Source of the DNA: Campylobacteraceae bacterium
GTDB lineage: Bacteria > Campylobacterota > Campylobacteria > Campylobacterales > Campylobacteraceae
NCBI GenBank assembly: GCA_012519705.1
Contig: JAAYPR010000001.1
Coordinates: 62,001 to 126,000 of the forward strand
DNA: 64,000 nucleotides
Direction of reading: 5' to 3'
Shown: in pieces, positions 1 to 8,917 of the stretch
Position numbering within the stretch: position 1 is the stretch's first letter
Layout of the letters: each line of letters opens with the position of its first letter
Notes under the pieces: generated by a model
What the model was told of the DNA's origin: nothing
What the model saw: the letters and a program-made list of their open reading frames with translations, nothing else
Database searches by the model: none
Translations under genes and position numbers: made by a program

Positions 1-524
1 GCTCATCAAAAGAACTTTTTGATAAAATTCCCACTTTTTGTTTTAAGCCTCTCATTGTTATAACTGGAGGAGAGCCGTTAATCCACCATAAAAACCCTAT
101 TTTTTATGAGTTTGTTAGCGGGCTTTTAGAGCAAGGATTTGAGGTTCATTTTGAAACAAATGGAACGATAGAAGTTGATTTTGATAAATTTAGTGCTTAT
201 AAAAGCTGTGTTTTTGCCATCTCTGTAAAGCTTTCAAACTCAGGTGAGAGCAGGGAAAAAAGGCTAAATTTCAAAGCTCTAAATTTGATAAAACAAAACG
301 CAAAAGAGAGTTTTTACAAATTTGTGATAAACTCGGATTTAAAAAACGAAATAGATGAAATTTTAATAAACGCTAAAAGCGAAGTTTACTGTATGCCGAT
401 GGGGAAAAATCAGGACGAGCTAGCCAAAAACGCAAAAGATGTTTTTAAGTTTTGTATAAAAAACGGCTACAACTACTCAGATAGACTTCATATAAGAGTG
501 TTTAACACAGAAGAAAAAATATAA
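1..524 (+). CDS. queE: 7-carboxy-7-deazaguanine synthase QueE (5'-partial)
   Basis: This is the C-terminal part of a radical-SAM enzyme that makes 7-carboxy-7-deazaguanine from 6-carboxytetrahydropterin in queuosine biosynthesis. The reading frame is open from base 3, so the start and the CxxxCxxC iron-sulfur motif lie outside the window. The TGGEP motif that contacts SAM is encoded at 63-77, followed by ETNG near 160-175, both typical of QueE. The gene ends 9 nt before queD, whose product supplies its substrate, so the two are probably co-transcribed. An internal ATG near 285 is not the real start because the family signature lies upstream of it. Confidence 0.9.
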   Translation, partial: SSKELFDKIPTFCFKPLIVITGGEPLIHHKNPIFYEFVSGLLEQGFEVHFETNGTIEVDFDKFSAYKSCVFAISVKLSNSGESREKRLNFKALNLIKQNAKESFYKFVINSDLKNEIDEILINAKSEVYCMPMGKNQDELAKNAKDVFKFCIKNGYNYSDRLHIRVFNTEEKI

Positions 525-533
525 AGAGTTAAG

Positions 534-1115
534 ATGATAATAAGAAAAATGTATAAATTTGAAAACGCCCACATTGTTCGCTCTTGCAGTTCAAGGCGGT
601 GTAAAACTAGCATTCACGGACACTCTTATAGATGTGAAGTGCTTCTTCACTCAAATTTCTTGGATAACGCAGAGATGGTTTATGACTTTGGGCTTATGAA
701 ACTAGGCATTAAAACTTTGATAGATAGTTTTGACCATGCAACGACTATCTATAGTGGTGATAGTGAAGAGTATAAAAACGATATAAAAAAACACTCTTTA
801 AGATGGGTGGAAGTGCCTTACAACCCAAGTGCTGAGCAGTTTTGCAGGTTCTTTTTTGTCATGATTGATAGGCTTATAAGTTTGAGCATTATGCAAAATG
901 GCGAGAGGGAAGTTAAACTTCATAGCATCATCGTTCATGAAACTGACACTGGTTATGCACAGTGCTTTAGAGAGGATGCTTATAATCCAAATATGGGCAC
1001 TATAAACTTAGAAGAGTTTGAATTTAGCGATGAGATTATCAGCGAGTGGGAAGACAAAGAGCTATTCAAAAAACTAATAAATGGCACTAAAATAGAGTTT
1101 CCAAAGGAGTGTTAA
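534..1115 (+). CDS. queD: 6-carboxy-5,6,7,8-tetrahydropterin synthase QueD
   Basis: This enzyme converts dihydroneopterin triphosphate to 6-carboxytetrahydropterin, an early step of queuosine/7-deazaguanine synthesis. The zinc-binding histidines are visible as H13 and the HGH pair H28/H30, with a catalytic-type cysteine at C23 and a DHAT stretch around residue 68. At 193 residues it is clearly longer than the roughly 120-residue E. coli enzyme; the extra length is in the middle and C-terminus. It follows queE by 9 nt and is followed 1 nt later by a membrane protein gene. PTPS-type enzymes of folate or biopterin metabolism are an alternative, but the queE neighbour favours QueD. Confidence 0.9.
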   Translation: MIIRKMYKFENAHIVRSCSSRRCKTSIHGHSYRCEVLLHSNFLDNAEMVYDFGLMKLGIKTLIDSFDHATTIYSGDSEEYKNDIKKHSLRWVEVPYNPSAEQFCRFFFVMIDRLISLSIMQNGEREVKLHSIIVHETDTGYAQCFREDAYNPNMGTINLEEFEFSDEIISEWEDKELFKKLINGTKIEFPKEC

Positions 1116-1116
1116 G

Positions 1117-1506
1117 ATGAGTGAAACATATAGTATGGCGTTAAATTTGCATCTTGTATTTTATGATATTTTTTTAGCTTTGAGCGTTATTTACCTGCTT
1201 TTTACCCAGCTTGGTGGCGGGGTTAAGATGGTAAAAAGAGTTAGACTTTTACTACCGCTTTACAGCTCTATCTTAGCGGCTATGATATTTATGGGAGTTT
1301 TAGTTCTTTCAATGCTGGATTTTAAAATGACACTTAGTTATTTTGTTATGATAGTTTCGTCTATAGCTATTATTATTTTAATTGCTAAAAACAGCAAAGC
1401 TTTAAAAAAAGCCTACTATACAAAAACTCTAGATAGTTATAAAAAGCTCTCTAGAGTGCATTTAGCTTTGATTTTCTTTTTTGTTTTAATTCCTTGGTTA
1501 GTTTAA
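1117..1506 (+). CDS. small four-helix inner-membrane protein, function unknown
   Basis: A 129-residue hydrophobic protein with about four predicted membrane segments, roughly at residues 12-33, 43-66, 70-91 and 111-128, separated by short basic loops. I do not recognise a named family and see no catalytic motif. It starts 1 nt after the queD stop and ends 14 nt before rsmE, so it is probably translated from the same transcript. That proximity says little about its role. Confidence 0.7.
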   Translation: MSETYSMALNLHLVFYDIFLALSVIYLLFTQLGGGVKMVKRVRLLLPLYSSILAAMIFMGVLVLSMLDFKMTLSYFVMIVSSIAIIILIAKNSKALKKAYYTKTLDSYKKLSRVHLALIFFFVLIPWLV

Positions 1507-1520
1507 GCAGGCGGCTTTAA

Positions 1521-2180
1521 ATGGTTTTTTTATACTCTAAATTTAGTGGCGATGAGTTTATAGAACTAGATGGTGATGAGTTTAGACATCTAAAAGTAAG
1601 GCGGGTAAAGCTAGGCGATAGGGTTGATGTAAGAAATTTAAAAGATGGATATAACTATATCTATGAAATCAAAGAGTTTGATAGAAGAAAAGCTACTTTA
1701 GAGCTTGTTTTCAAGCATAGCGTCATAGTGGAAAATGAAAGCAACCTAACTTTAGCGTGGGCTGTGGTTGAGCCAGCTGTTATAGAAAAAACTCTACCTT
1801 TATTAAACGAACTTGGAGTTAAAAATCTCTATTTTGTCTATACAGAGTTTTCACAGAAAAATTATAAGCTTGACTTTGAGAGAATGGAGAGAATTTTAAT
1901 CAACTCATCCCAGCAGTGTGGTAGAAATAGCATCATAAATTTAGAAATTTTTGGTGGCTTTGATGAGTTTGTGGATAAGTTTTCAAATGTCTCTTTGATA
2001 AATTTTGGCGGTAAAAGTTTAAATTTAGCAAGTGAAAATGAGCTTTTTTTCATAGGACCAGAGGGTGGCTTTAGCGTGGATGAGGCTTTAAAAGTTAAAA
2101 CTCATTACGCTTTAAACACTTCAAACATACTTCGCTCAAACACCGCTATCGTAAGTGTTGCAGCTAAATTTATAATATAA
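1521..2180 (+). CDS. rsmE: 16S rRNA (uracil-1498-N3)-methyltransferase RsmE
   Basis: A SPOUT-class methyltransferase that N3-methylates U1498 in the decoding region of 16S rRNA using SAM. The C-terminal knot is recognisable: an IGPEGGF motif about residues 178-184 and an ILRSNTAIV stretch about 200-208, equivalent to the LRTETA motif of the family. At 219 residues it is slightly short for RsmE (usually about 240). It precedes rpmE and rsmI, as I remember for C. jejuni, making a small ribosome-modification cluster. Confidence 0.9.
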   Translation: MVFLYSKFSGDEFIELDGDEFRHLKVRRVKLGDRVDVRNLKDGYNYIYEIKEFDRRKATLELVFKHSVIVENESNLTLAWAVVEPAVIEKTLPLLNELGVKNLYFVYTEFSQKNYKLDFERMERILINSSQQCGRNSIINLEIFGGFDEFVDKFSNVSLINFGGKSLNLASENELFFIGPEGGFSVDEALKVKTHYALNTSNILRSNTAIVSVAAKFII

Positions 2181-2205
2181 ATTTGATTTTTAAGAAAATT
2201 TAGAG

Positions 2206-2211
2206 TATAAT
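2206..2211 (+). promoter_or_regulatory. Predicted sigma-70 -10 box for rpmE
   Basis: TATAAT in an AT-rich context 38 nt upstream of the rpmE start and downstream of the rsmE stop. Campylobacter sigma-70 promoters typically show a strong -10 and no clear -35, which fits. Confidence 0.65.
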
Positions 2212-2248
2212 CCGACCTTATCTAAAAAATTCACAAAAGGAAATCATC

Positions 2249-2449
2249 ATGAAAAAAGATATTCATCCAGAGTATGTTGAGTGCACCGTAACTTGTGCAT
2301 GTGGTAACACTTTTGAAACAAAATCAAACGCAAAAGAACTAAGAGTTGATATTTGTTCAAACTGCCACCCATTCTTCACAGGAAGTGAAAAAATCGTAGA
2401 CTCAGCAGGAAGAGTTGAGAAATTTAAGAAAAAATACGGTATGGCATAA
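2249..2449 (+). CDS. rpmE: 50S ribosomal protein L31
   Basis: A 66-residue large-subunit ribosomal protein at the subunit interface. It is the zinc-containing (C+) form: cysteines C16 and C18 lie in a TCACG motif and C36 and C39 in an ICSNC motif. A strong ribosome-binding site (AAAGGAAA) precedes the ATG, and a TATAAT box lies 38 nt upstream. Its stop codon abuts the TTG start of rsmI, implying translational coupling. Confidence 0.97.
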   Translation: MKKDIHPEYVECTVTCACGNTFETKSNAKELRVDICSNCHPFFTGSEKIVDSAGRVEKFKKKYGMA

Positions 2450-3262
2450 TTGCTCTACTTTATTCCTACTCCGATAGGAAATTTATCTGACGTATCCTTA
2501 CATGTTTTAGAAGTTTTAGAAACAGTAGAAGTTCTGTTTTGTGAGGATACCAGAGTTACAAAAAAACTCCTAAACCTACTAACCCAGAGACAAAATTTAA
2601 ACCTAAAAGAGATAGAGTTTTACTCTCTTCACTCTCATAACGAAAAAGAAATTTTATCAAATTTAGACATTACAATTTTTGAAAAAAATTGTGCTTATAT
2701 GAGCGATGCTGGGATGCCTGGAATTAGCGACCCAGGAAGTGAACTTGTTAAATTTGCTATAAAAAACAGCATTCCTTATGAAGTAATAAGCGGATCAAAT
2801 GCTCTTCTTATCGCAGCTGTTGCAAGTGGACTAGTAGAAAAAGAGTTTACATTTTTAGGATTTTTGTCAAATAGTGGCGAAAGTAGGCAGACAGAACTTC
2901 AAAATGCCCTAAACTCACCATATCCAGTTATACTTTATGAGTCACCAAAAAGAGTACTTAGTTTGGTAGAGCAAATCTCAAAGCTTGACGGGGAAAGAGA
3001 GCTTTTTCTTATAAAAGAGGCAACTAAGAAATTTGAGAACAAATTTAGCGGAACTGCCCAAAATTTATATGAAACTTTGCAAAATGAGAACCTAAATGGC
3101 GAGTGGAGCGTGGTAATCTCTGCTAGCAAAACCGCCTCAAATGAGAAAATTCTAGTAGAAGATATTCTAAATTTAGATATCCCACCAAAACAAAAGTCAA
3201 AACTCTTAGCCAAACTTACTGGCAAAAACACAAAAGAAATCTACAAGGAGCTGGTGAAATAA
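2450..3262 (+). CDS. rsmI: 16S rRNA (cytidine-1402-2'-O)-methyltransferase RsmI
   Basis: Methylates the ribose of C1402 in 16S rRNA with SAM. The protein has the tetrapyrrole-methylase fold signatures: PIGNLSDVS near the N-terminus, CEDTR about residue 31, and MSDAGMPGISDPG about residues 84-96, the family hallmark. Length 270 residues is normal. The start is TTG, placed directly after the rpmE stop with no spacer; the RBS is therefore inside the L31 coding sequence and translation is probably coupled. Confidence 0.95.
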   Translation: MLYFIPTPIGNLSDVSLHVLEVLETVEVLFCEDTRVTKKLLNLLTQRQNLNLKEIEFYSLHSHNEKEILSNLDITIFEKNCAYMSDAGMPGISDPGSELVKFAIKNSIPYEVISGSNALLIAAVASGLVEKEFTFLGFLSNSGESRQTELQNALNSPYPVILYESPKRVLSLVEQISKLDGERELFLIKEATKKFENKFSGTAQNLYETLQNENLNGEWSVVISASKTASNEKILVEDILNLDIPPKQKSKLLAKLTGKNTKEIYKELVK

Positions 3263-3298
3263 GCTTTTTTTTAAGCCTATTTTGCTAATATCTCACCC

Positions 3299-3979
3299 AT
3301 GATTATTTACGGAAAACAGTTGCTATTTCACTTAATAGATAGCCACAAAGAAAAGATTAACAAAATTTACTTAGCCAAAGAAGTTGATACTCCTACTTTT
3401 AACAAAATTTCAAGAGTTGGTGTAAAGATAGAAAAACTTGACTTTAAAAAAGCTCAAGCTATGGCAAGAGGCGGAAACCATCAGGGCTTTTTAGCAGAAG
3501 TAGATGAGTTTGAGTTTGCAAGTTTAGATGAGCTTAAAAAAGGCAGCTTTTTAGCCATTCTTTACGGGCTTAGTGATGTTGGAAATATCGGAGCTATTAC
3601 AAGAACGGCTTATGCTTTAGGAGTGGACGGACTAATCGTTGTAACCAAGAGTTTAGCGATAGAGGGTATAATTCGCTCTAGTAGTGGCGCGGCGTATGAA
3701 CTGCCGATTTGTGTTGTGGAAGATGGACTAAGCCTCTTAAACGAACTAAAACAAACTGGCTTTACACTTTACGCAGCAGCAAGCGGTGGAGCAGATGTTA
3801 GCAAGGCTAAATTTGCGGAGAAAAAAGCTCTTATCATGGGAAGCGAAGGCGAAGGTATCCCAAATAGAGCGTTAAAAAAGTGCGATGAAAATATCGGAAT
3901 AAAAATGAAAAGAAGCTTTGATTCACTAAATGTGAGCGTAGCTTTTGGAATAATTTGCGACAGGATGGTAAATGGCTGA
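3299..3979 (+). CDS. rlmB: 23S rRNA (guanosine-2251-2'-O)-methyltransferase RlmB (SpoU family)
   Basis: A TrmH/SpoU-type 2'-O-methyltransferase, most likely acting on G2251 of 23S rRNA. The three SpoU motifs are present in order: NIGAITRTAYALG about residue 97, IMGSEGEGIP about 179, and SLNVSVAFGI about 210. A short N-terminal substrate-binding domain precedes them. The 226 residues fit the family. Its last 8 nt overlap the next gene. The exact target is inferred from family and from the neighbouring rRNA methylase genes. Confidence 0.88.
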   Translation: MIIYGKQLLFHLIDSHKEKINKIYLAKEVDTPTFNKISRVGVKIEKLDFKKAQAMARGGNHQGFLAEVDEFEFASLDELKKGSFLAILYGLSDVGNIGAITRTAYALGVDGLIVVTKSLAIEGIIRSSSGAAYELPICVVEDGLSLLNELKQTGFTLYAAASGGADVSKAKFAEKKALIMGSEGEGIPNRALKKCDENIGIKMKRSFDSLNVSVAFGIICDRMVNG

Positions 3980-4886
3980 AAATACAATACAAAACCCATT
4001 AAAAAAATTAGAAGAGTTGGGAATAAGTGAAGTTGCAAAAGCAACCCACATAGAAGCTGAGTATATAAAACATATAATCGATAAAAATTTTGATGCCTTA
4101 AAGGGTAGAAATATTAAAGCTTTTATTAAGATTATCGAAAGAGAGTATGATTTAGATCTTGGTTCTTGGGTTGATGAGTATAGGGCTCATACAATGGACA
4201 ATGTGGAGATGGAAGAAGAGCCTAAATTTAAAAAGATTAGAGAAGAGAGAGTTTATATAAAAAGAGATAGTGCTCTTCCTAAGTATATTTTTATTTTAGT
4301 TTTGATAATTGCTACAGGTTGGGCTATTGTAAACTTTAAACTTTATGATATAAGTAAGTTTTTTCAGGATAGCAACAAAACGGCACTTAACTACTCAACT
4401 AACTCAACCATGATAGAAGAGGCTGGAGATAAGCTAGAAAAAACAGGCATTGAGATCATTAAGCTAGAACCAAAAGAGGAGTTGAATGCTTTAGAAAGAC
4501 TTGCTCTAATAGATGAAAACTTAACTGATGAGAACCTAACACTTGAAGATGAAAATTTAACCATAGAAGAAGAAAAAGAAGAAACTCCCGAGATGGTAGT
4601 TAGCTCTTCAGATATAAGTATGGTTCCAGGCGATAAAATTTGGGTTGGAATGATAAATTTAGAAACTGGTAAAAAGTCAACTATTACAACAGATAAAGAG
4701 TTCAAATTCGAACTTGATAAAGAGCAACTTGTCCTAACAGGGCATGGACTATTTTCTATAAATAGAGGCGGGGAGTTAGAGAAATTTAATGATAAAAACC
4801 CGCATAGATTTCATATAAAAGATGGAAAAGTAACTCAAATTTCATACGATGAGTTTTTAAAATTAAACAAAGGTAAGGCGTGGTAA
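3972..4886 (+). CDS. RodZ-like cytoskeletal adaptor: N-terminal HTH, one membrane helix, periplasmic C-terminus
   Basis: A 304-residue protein built like RodZ, the bitopic partner of MreB. Residues about 14-65 form a Cro/CI-like helix-turn-helix domain, 104-122 a single membrane helix, and the region after 200 a beta-rich periplasmic domain. The linker (about 170-200) is very acidic and contains repeated DENLT units. It overlaps rlmB by 8 nt and the next gene by 7 nt. Family membership is inferred from architecture; a link to the mreBC genes at 18.7-20.5 kb is plausible. The linker repeat is encoded by near-repeated DNA and could vary in length between strains. Confidence 0.7.
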   Translation: MAENTIQNPLKKLEELGISEVAKATHIEAEYIKHIIDKNFDALKGRNIKAFIKIIEREYDLDLGSWVDEYRAHTMDNVEMEEEPKFKKIREERVYIKRDSALPKYIFILVLIIATGWAIVNFKLYDISKFFQDSNKTALNYSTNSTMIEEAGDKLEKTGIEIIKLEPKEELNALERLALIDENLTDENLTLEDENLTIEEEKEETPEMVVSSSDISMVPGDKIWVGMINLETGKKSTITTDKEFKFELDKEQLVLTGHGLFSINRGGELEKFNDKNPHRFHIKDGKVTQISYDEFLKLNKGKAW

Positions 4887-5623
4887 GGGTTTTAGCTCTT
4901 TATTTTTTTCTTTTATCTTCTGTTTTTGGAGATACACCAGCCCAGATAGCTAAGAGCTTTGACTCGGCTGGGGCTGGGTATGAAGAGCTTATAGATGAGT
5001 TTGGAAATCCAGACTTAGCAAAGATAGATGAGAAGTTAAGAAGCGAAAACTTACTAAGTAGCTTTTCTAAAACAGGAAGAACAAATTTAAGCTTTAACTC
5101 AAATGGAAACGGAGCTCTGCTTTTAAAAAGTGTGAGCTTGGTGCTAGAAGAGCTGGGTTTTACTAACTATCAAAACTTAGAGTTTTCAAACTTGACCAAC
5201 TCTAAATACTCAGTTGTCGTTATCTCAGGCAAAACCCCAACCCCAAAAGAACTCTACCTTGAGTTTAAAAAACACAAAATCCAGATAAAAAATCTAAATA
5301 GAAAAGATGAGAGTAGCTACATTTACACTCTTGACATCTCAAAAACTAGTTTTGATACTAGCTCTTACTTTCAAGGTAAACCAACAAAACCATATTTTAT
5401 AAATGTTATGGGAAAAAGCTCAGTTCAAATTTCAGCCGATAGTTCAGACGTTTGGCATCCTGAGATTAGAATTTACGATAGGAACTTAAAACTTTTGGAG
5501 ACAAAAAAGGGCGAGGAGAGAGAAACAAGTTTAAACTTAACTCTACCTGCAAACTCAGCTTATATCCAAGTGGGCGATAGGTGGGGCTTAGAAAATATTA
5601 AAAATGGACTTAAAATAAACTAA
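4880..5623 (+). CDS. conserved periplasmic protein, function unknown
   Basis: A 247-residue protein with a GTG start overlapping the previous gene and a clear signal peptide (basic start, hydrophobic core to about residue 16, cleavage near FGDTP). The rest looks soluble and beta-rich, with no catalytic motif that I recognise. From memory, C. jejuni has a periplasmic protein of similar size at the same place between the RodZ-like gene and the aminotransferase. The overlap with the RodZ-like gene hints at co-expression and possibly an envelope role. Confidence 0.7.
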   Translation: MVRVLALYFFLLSSVFGDTPAQIAKSFDSAGAGYEELIDEFGNPDLAKIDEKLRSENLLSSFSKTGRTNLSFNSNGNGALLLKSVSLVLEELGFTNYQNLEFSNLTNSKYSVVVISGKTPTPKELYLEFKKHKIQIKNLNRKDESSYIYTLDISKTSFDTSSYFQGKPTKPYFINVMGKSSVQISADSSDVWHPEIRIYDRNLKLLETKKGEERETSLNLTLPANSAYIQVGDRWGLENIKNGLKIN

Positions 5624-5634
5624 AGAGGTATATT

Positions 5635-6843
5635 ATGTTTGATGAAATTCGCTTTAATAAAATAGAAAGACTTCCAAACTATGTTTTTGCTGAAGTAAAT
5701 GCGATAAAAATGGAAGCTAGAAGAAATGGTCACGATGTTATAGACTTTTCTATGGGAAACCCAGATGGTAGAACCCCGCAACATATAGTTGATAAACTTT
5801 GCGAGAGTGCAAATAGAGACAAAACTCACGGTTACTCTGTTTCGCAAGGGATTTATAAGCTTAGACTTGCTTGTGCGAACTGGTATAAAAGAAAGTATAA
5901 TGTTGACCTTGACCCAGAGACCGAAGTCATCGCAACGATGGGAAGCAAAGAAGGCTTTGTTCACTTAACAACAGCTATCATAAACCCAGGCGATGTGGCT
6001 ATCGTCCCAGACCCAGCTTATCCTATCCACACTCAAGCTTTCATTATAGCTGGCGGAAACGTTGCGAAGATGCCTTTAGTGATAAAAGATGACTTTTTCT
6101 TAGATGAAGAGCAGTTTTTTATAGATTTAGAAAAAGCTATAAAAGATAGCGTTCCAAAACCAAAATATGTAGTTGTAAACTTCCCCCACAACCCAACAAC
6201 AGCGGTTGTAAATTTAAGCTTTTATGAGCGTTTAGTTGAGATAGCAAAAAAAGAGAGATTTTATATCATAAGCGATATCGCTTATGCAGAACTTTCTTTT
6301 GATGGGTATAAAACACCATCTATCTTTGAAGTAGAGGGTGCAAAAGACGTGGCGGTTGAGTTCTACACTCTTTCAAAAACCTATAACATGGCTGGCTGGA
6401 GAGTTGGCTTTATGTGTGGAAACAAAAAACTTGTCGCCGCTTTGAAAAAAATAAAATCATGGTTTGACTATGGTATGTTTACACCTATTCAAGTTGCAGC
6501 AACTATCGCGATGGATGAAGATCAAGCTTGTGTTTTAGAAACCATAGAAAAATATCAAAAAAGAAGAGATGTTTTAGTAGAGTCTTTTAACGCTGCTGGC
6601 TGGGAGATAAAAGCTCCGGTTGCTTCTATGTTTGCTTGGGCTAGAATTCCTGACTTTGCACTAGAGATGGGAAGCTTAGAGTTTAGTAAAGAGCTTTTAA
6701 GAAAGGCAAATGTGGCAGTTAGCCCAGGAGCTGGGTTTGGTCCAGCGGGGAATGAATACGTAAGAATTGCTCTTATAGAAAACGAAAATAGAATTCGCCA
6801 AGCAGCAAGAAATATAAAAAATTATTTAAAAGAGAACAGATGA
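5635..6843 (+). CDS. class I/II pyridoxal-phosphate aminotransferase (AlaC-like)
   Basis: A 402-residue fold-type I aminotransferase. The PLP-binding lysine is K248 in the SKTYNMAGWRVGF motif; the NFPHNPT and SDIAYAELSF stretches (cofactor Asn and Asp/Tyr) lie about residues 182-188 and 217-226. It resembles AlaC-type alanine/glutamate transaminases and LL-diaminopimelate aminotransferases. Its stop overlaps the start of the homoserine dehydrogenase gene, suggesting a role in aspartate-family or alanine metabolism; the substrate is not decided by sequence alone. Confidence 0.85.
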   Translation: MFDEIRFNKIERLPNYVFAEVNAIKMEARRNGHDVIDFSMGNPDGRTPQHIVDKLCESANRDKTHGYSVSQGIYKLRLACANWYKRKYNVDLDPETEVIATMGSKEGFVHLTTAIINPGDVAIVPDPAYPIHTQAFIIAGGNVAKMPLVIKDDFFLDEEQFFIDLEKAIKDSVPKPKYVVVNFPHNPTTAVVNLSFYERLVEIAKKERFYIISDIAYAELSFDGYKTPSIFEVEGAKDVAVEFYTLSKTYNMAGWRVGFMCGNKKLVAALKKIKSWFDYGMFTPIQVAATIAMDEDQACVLETIEKYQKRRDVLVESFNAAGWEIKAPVASMFAWARIPDFALEMGSLEFSKELLRKANVAVSPGAGFGPAGNEYVRIALIENENRIRQAARNIKNYLKENR

Positions 6844-8099
6844 ATATAGCAATTTTAGGTGTTGGAACTGTTGGAACTTCAGTTGTAAATATTTTGAAAA
6901 AAAACAAAGAGCTGATTCGCTCAAGATCAGGTGTTGAGATAAATCCAGTTGTTGGAGTTGTTAGAGACATAAGCAAAAAAAGAGATTGTGATATCCCTCT
7001 GACTGACGATATAGAAAGTGTTATAAACAGAGACGATATAGATGTTTACGTTGAGCTTATGGGTGGGGTTGAGAAACCTTTTAAAGTAGTAAGTGAAATT
7101 TTAAAGAAAAAAAAGCCAGTTGTCACGGCAAACAAAGCAATGCTTGCTTATCATAGATACGCTTTGCAAAAGCTTGCTGGCGATACTCCTTTTGGCTATG
7201 AAGCAAGCGTGGCAGGAGGCATTCCTATCATAAAAAGCTTAAGAGAAGGGCTTAGTGCAAACAGTGTAGAAAAAATAGTTGGAATTTTAAATGGCACAAG
7301 CAACTATATCTTAACTGATATGATGAAAAATGGTTCAAATTTTGCTGATGTGCTTAAAAAAGCTCAAGAGTTAGGCTACGCAGAAGCTGACCCGACATTT
7401 GACGTGGATGGATGGGACGCAGCTCATAAGCTTTTAGTTTTAAGCAGTATCGCTTACGGAGTTCACGGAGACCCTGAAGATATCTTAGTTAAAGGGATTA
7501 GAAAAGTTGGAAGTGAAGATATTTTCTTCGCAGAAGAGTTTGAGTATGTGATAAAACTTCTAGCTATTTCAAAGATGACTGATGGCAAAGCTGAGCTTAG
7601 AGTTCATCCAGCACTAATTAGCAAGGATAATATGCTAGCTAAAGTTGACGGGGTGATGAACGCAGTTACTGTCTATGCTGACGCTCTAAGTGAGAGTATG
7701 TATTACGGTCCCGGGGCTGGTGGGGACGCAACAGCAAGTGCTGTTATAGCGGACTTAATAGACATCGCAAAAGGCAACAAAAGCCCAATGCTAGGCTATA
7801 ACAAAGAGCTTTCAAACATAGAGCTTCTGCCGATTAAGGACATTAGAACAAAATATTATCTAAGAGTTAAAGTTGAGGATAAAAAAGGGGTATTAGCTAA
7901 AATAGCAAATGTTATGAGTGAAAACAACATCTCAATAGATAGCTTTTTACAAAAACCAAGACTAAAAGATGAAAAATACTCAACGTTATTTTTTACAACT
8001 CACACAAGTTTAGAGGCTGATATTAAAAGAGTTATGGGAATTTTAGAAAAAACTGAGTTTGTGATACAAAGACCATTTATGATAAGGATTGAGAGCTAA
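6840..8099 (+). CDS. hom: homoserine dehydrogenase
   Basis: Reduces aspartate semialdehyde to homoserine with NAD(P)H, on the path to threonine and methionine. An N-terminal Rossmann motif (GVGTVG, residues 7-12), the ANKAML stretch about residue 99, and the GGIPIIK and NGTSNYI motifs of the catalytic domain are present. Residues about 345-419 form an ACT domain, normally responsible for threonine feedback. Length 419 is standard. It overlaps the aminotransferase by 4 nt. Confidence 0.95.
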   Translation: MNIAILGVGTVGTSVVNILKKNKELIRSRSGVEINPVVGVVRDISKKRDCDIPLTDDIESVINRDDIDVYVELMGGVEKPFKVVSEILKKKKPVVTANKAMLAYHRYALQKLAGDTPFGYEASVAGGIPIIKSLREGLSANSVEKIVGILNGTSNYILTDMMKNGSNFADVLKKAQELGYAEADPTFDVDGWDAAHKLLVLSSIAYGVHGDPEDILVKGIRKVGSEDIFFAEEFEYVIKLLAISKMTDGKAELRVHPALISKDNMLAKVDGVMNAVTVYADALSESMYYGPGAGGDATASAVIADLIDIAKGNKSPMLGYNKELSNIELLPIKDIRTKYYLRVKVEDKKGVLAKIANVMSENNISIDSFLQKPRLKDEKYSTLFFTTHTSLEADIKRVMGILEKTEFVIQRPFMIRIES

Positions 8100-8100
8100 G

Positions 8101-8439
8101 TTGGGACTAAAAGAGTATCTTTTTGGCTTTAAAAGTGAAGATAGAGCGGTAAAATATCTTAAAAACTTAGGCTTTGAGATAGAAAAGAGAAACTTTAGAA
8201 GTAAATTTGGAGAAATTGATATAGTTGCTAAAAAAGATGGAGTTTTGCATTTCATCGAAGTTAAGGCAACTAGTGGCGAGTATGAGAGTATCTATAGGAT
8301 AACACCTAAGAAGATGGAAAAGATTTTAAAAGCTGTGGATTTTTACATTTTAAAACATAAATTTGACGGATTTTATCAAGTAGATGCTCTAACTATAAAC
8401 AAAAAAGAGTTTAAATTTATAGAAAATATTACCATTTAA
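8101..8439 (+). CDS. YraN/UPF0102 family protein (predicted endonuclease fold)
   Basis: A 112-residue protein of the YraN family, which shares a Holliday-junction-resolvase-like nuclease fold. The core EIDIVAKKDGVLHFIEVKA shows the E/D...E-x-K pattern of PD-(D/E)xK enzymes. I chose the TTG directly after the hom stop because it gives a typical MGLKEYLFG-type N-terminus; a TTG 12 nt upstream is possible but poorly placed for ribosome binding. The cellular role of the family is not established. Confidence 0.8.
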   Translation: MGLKEYLFGFKSEDRAVKYLKNLGFEIEKRNFRSKFGEIDIVAKKDGVLHFIEVKATSGEYESIYRITPKKMEKILKAVDFYILKHKFDGFYQVDALTINKKEFKFIENITI

Positions 8440-8475
8440 TAATAGTTATTATTAATTAGTTTATAATTATTTAGG

Positions 8476-8481
8476 TATAAT
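8476..8481 (+). promoter_or_regulatory. Predicted -10 box for trxA
   Basis: TATAAT preceded by a periodic T-rich stretch, 32 nt upstream of the trxA ATG. The ATG formed by its last base is not the gene start; the strong AAGGAGA ribosome-binding site lies at 8501-8507. Confidence 0.7.
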
Positions 8482-8512
8482 GAAAAATATTAAAAATTTA
8501 AAGGAGAGCTTT

Positions 8513-8827
8513 ATGGCTAAATATATTGAACTTACATCAGCAAACTTTGATGTGGCAAAAGAAGGCGTTGCGTTAGTTGATTTCTGGGCACCATGGTGTG
8601 GACCTTGTAGAATGCTATCACCAGTTATCGATGAGCTAGCAGTTGATTTTGACGGAAAAGCAAAAATCTGTAAAGTAAACACAGACGAACAACAAGACCT
8701 AGCGGTTGAGTATGGTGTTAGAAGTATCCCAACACTTCTATTTTTCAAAGATGGCGAGTTAAAAGACCAACTTATCGGCGCTCAATCAAAACAAGCTATC
8801 GCAGATAAAATCAACTCACTTTTATAA
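8513..8827 (+). CDS. trxA: thioredoxin
   Basis: A 104-residue cytoplasmic thioredoxin with the redox-active motif WCGPC (C29, C32) and the cis-proline region SIPTLLFF about residues 72-79. The start at 8513 is set by the AAGGAGA site five nt upstream and gives the usual N-terminus; an in-frame ATG at 8480 overlaps the -10 box and is rejected. The gene has its own promoter and is followed by a hairpin terminator, then by trxB. Confidence 0.97.
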   Translation: MAKYIELTSANFDVAKEGVALVDFWAPWCGPCRMLSPVIDELAVDFDGKAKICKVNTDEQQDLAVEYGVRSIPTLLFFKDGELKDQLIGAQSKQAIADKINSLL

Positions 8828-8834
8828 TCCAAAC

Positions 8835-8869
8835 GAGGCTGAACCCAGCCTCAACTCTCTATTTTTTTA
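8835..8869 (+). terminator. Rho-independent terminator after trxA
   Basis: GAGGCT (8835-8840) pairs with AGCCTC (8847-8852) around a 6-nt loop, followed by a T-rich stretch ending in a T7 run at 8862-8868. Confidence 0.65.
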
Positions 8870-8917
8870 TACATGCATTTGTTAAATTTATCTATAAAAA
8901 AATAATAGGAGAAAAAG

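Noticed and set aside
5620..5964. Minus-strand open frame over the aminotransferase start
   Set aside because: It lies entirely over a well-supported gene and has no recognisable protein features.
8480..8512. In-frame upstream start for thioredoxin
   Set aside because: That ATG uses the last base of the TATAAT box; the start behind AAGGAGA at 8513 gives the normal 104-residue protein.
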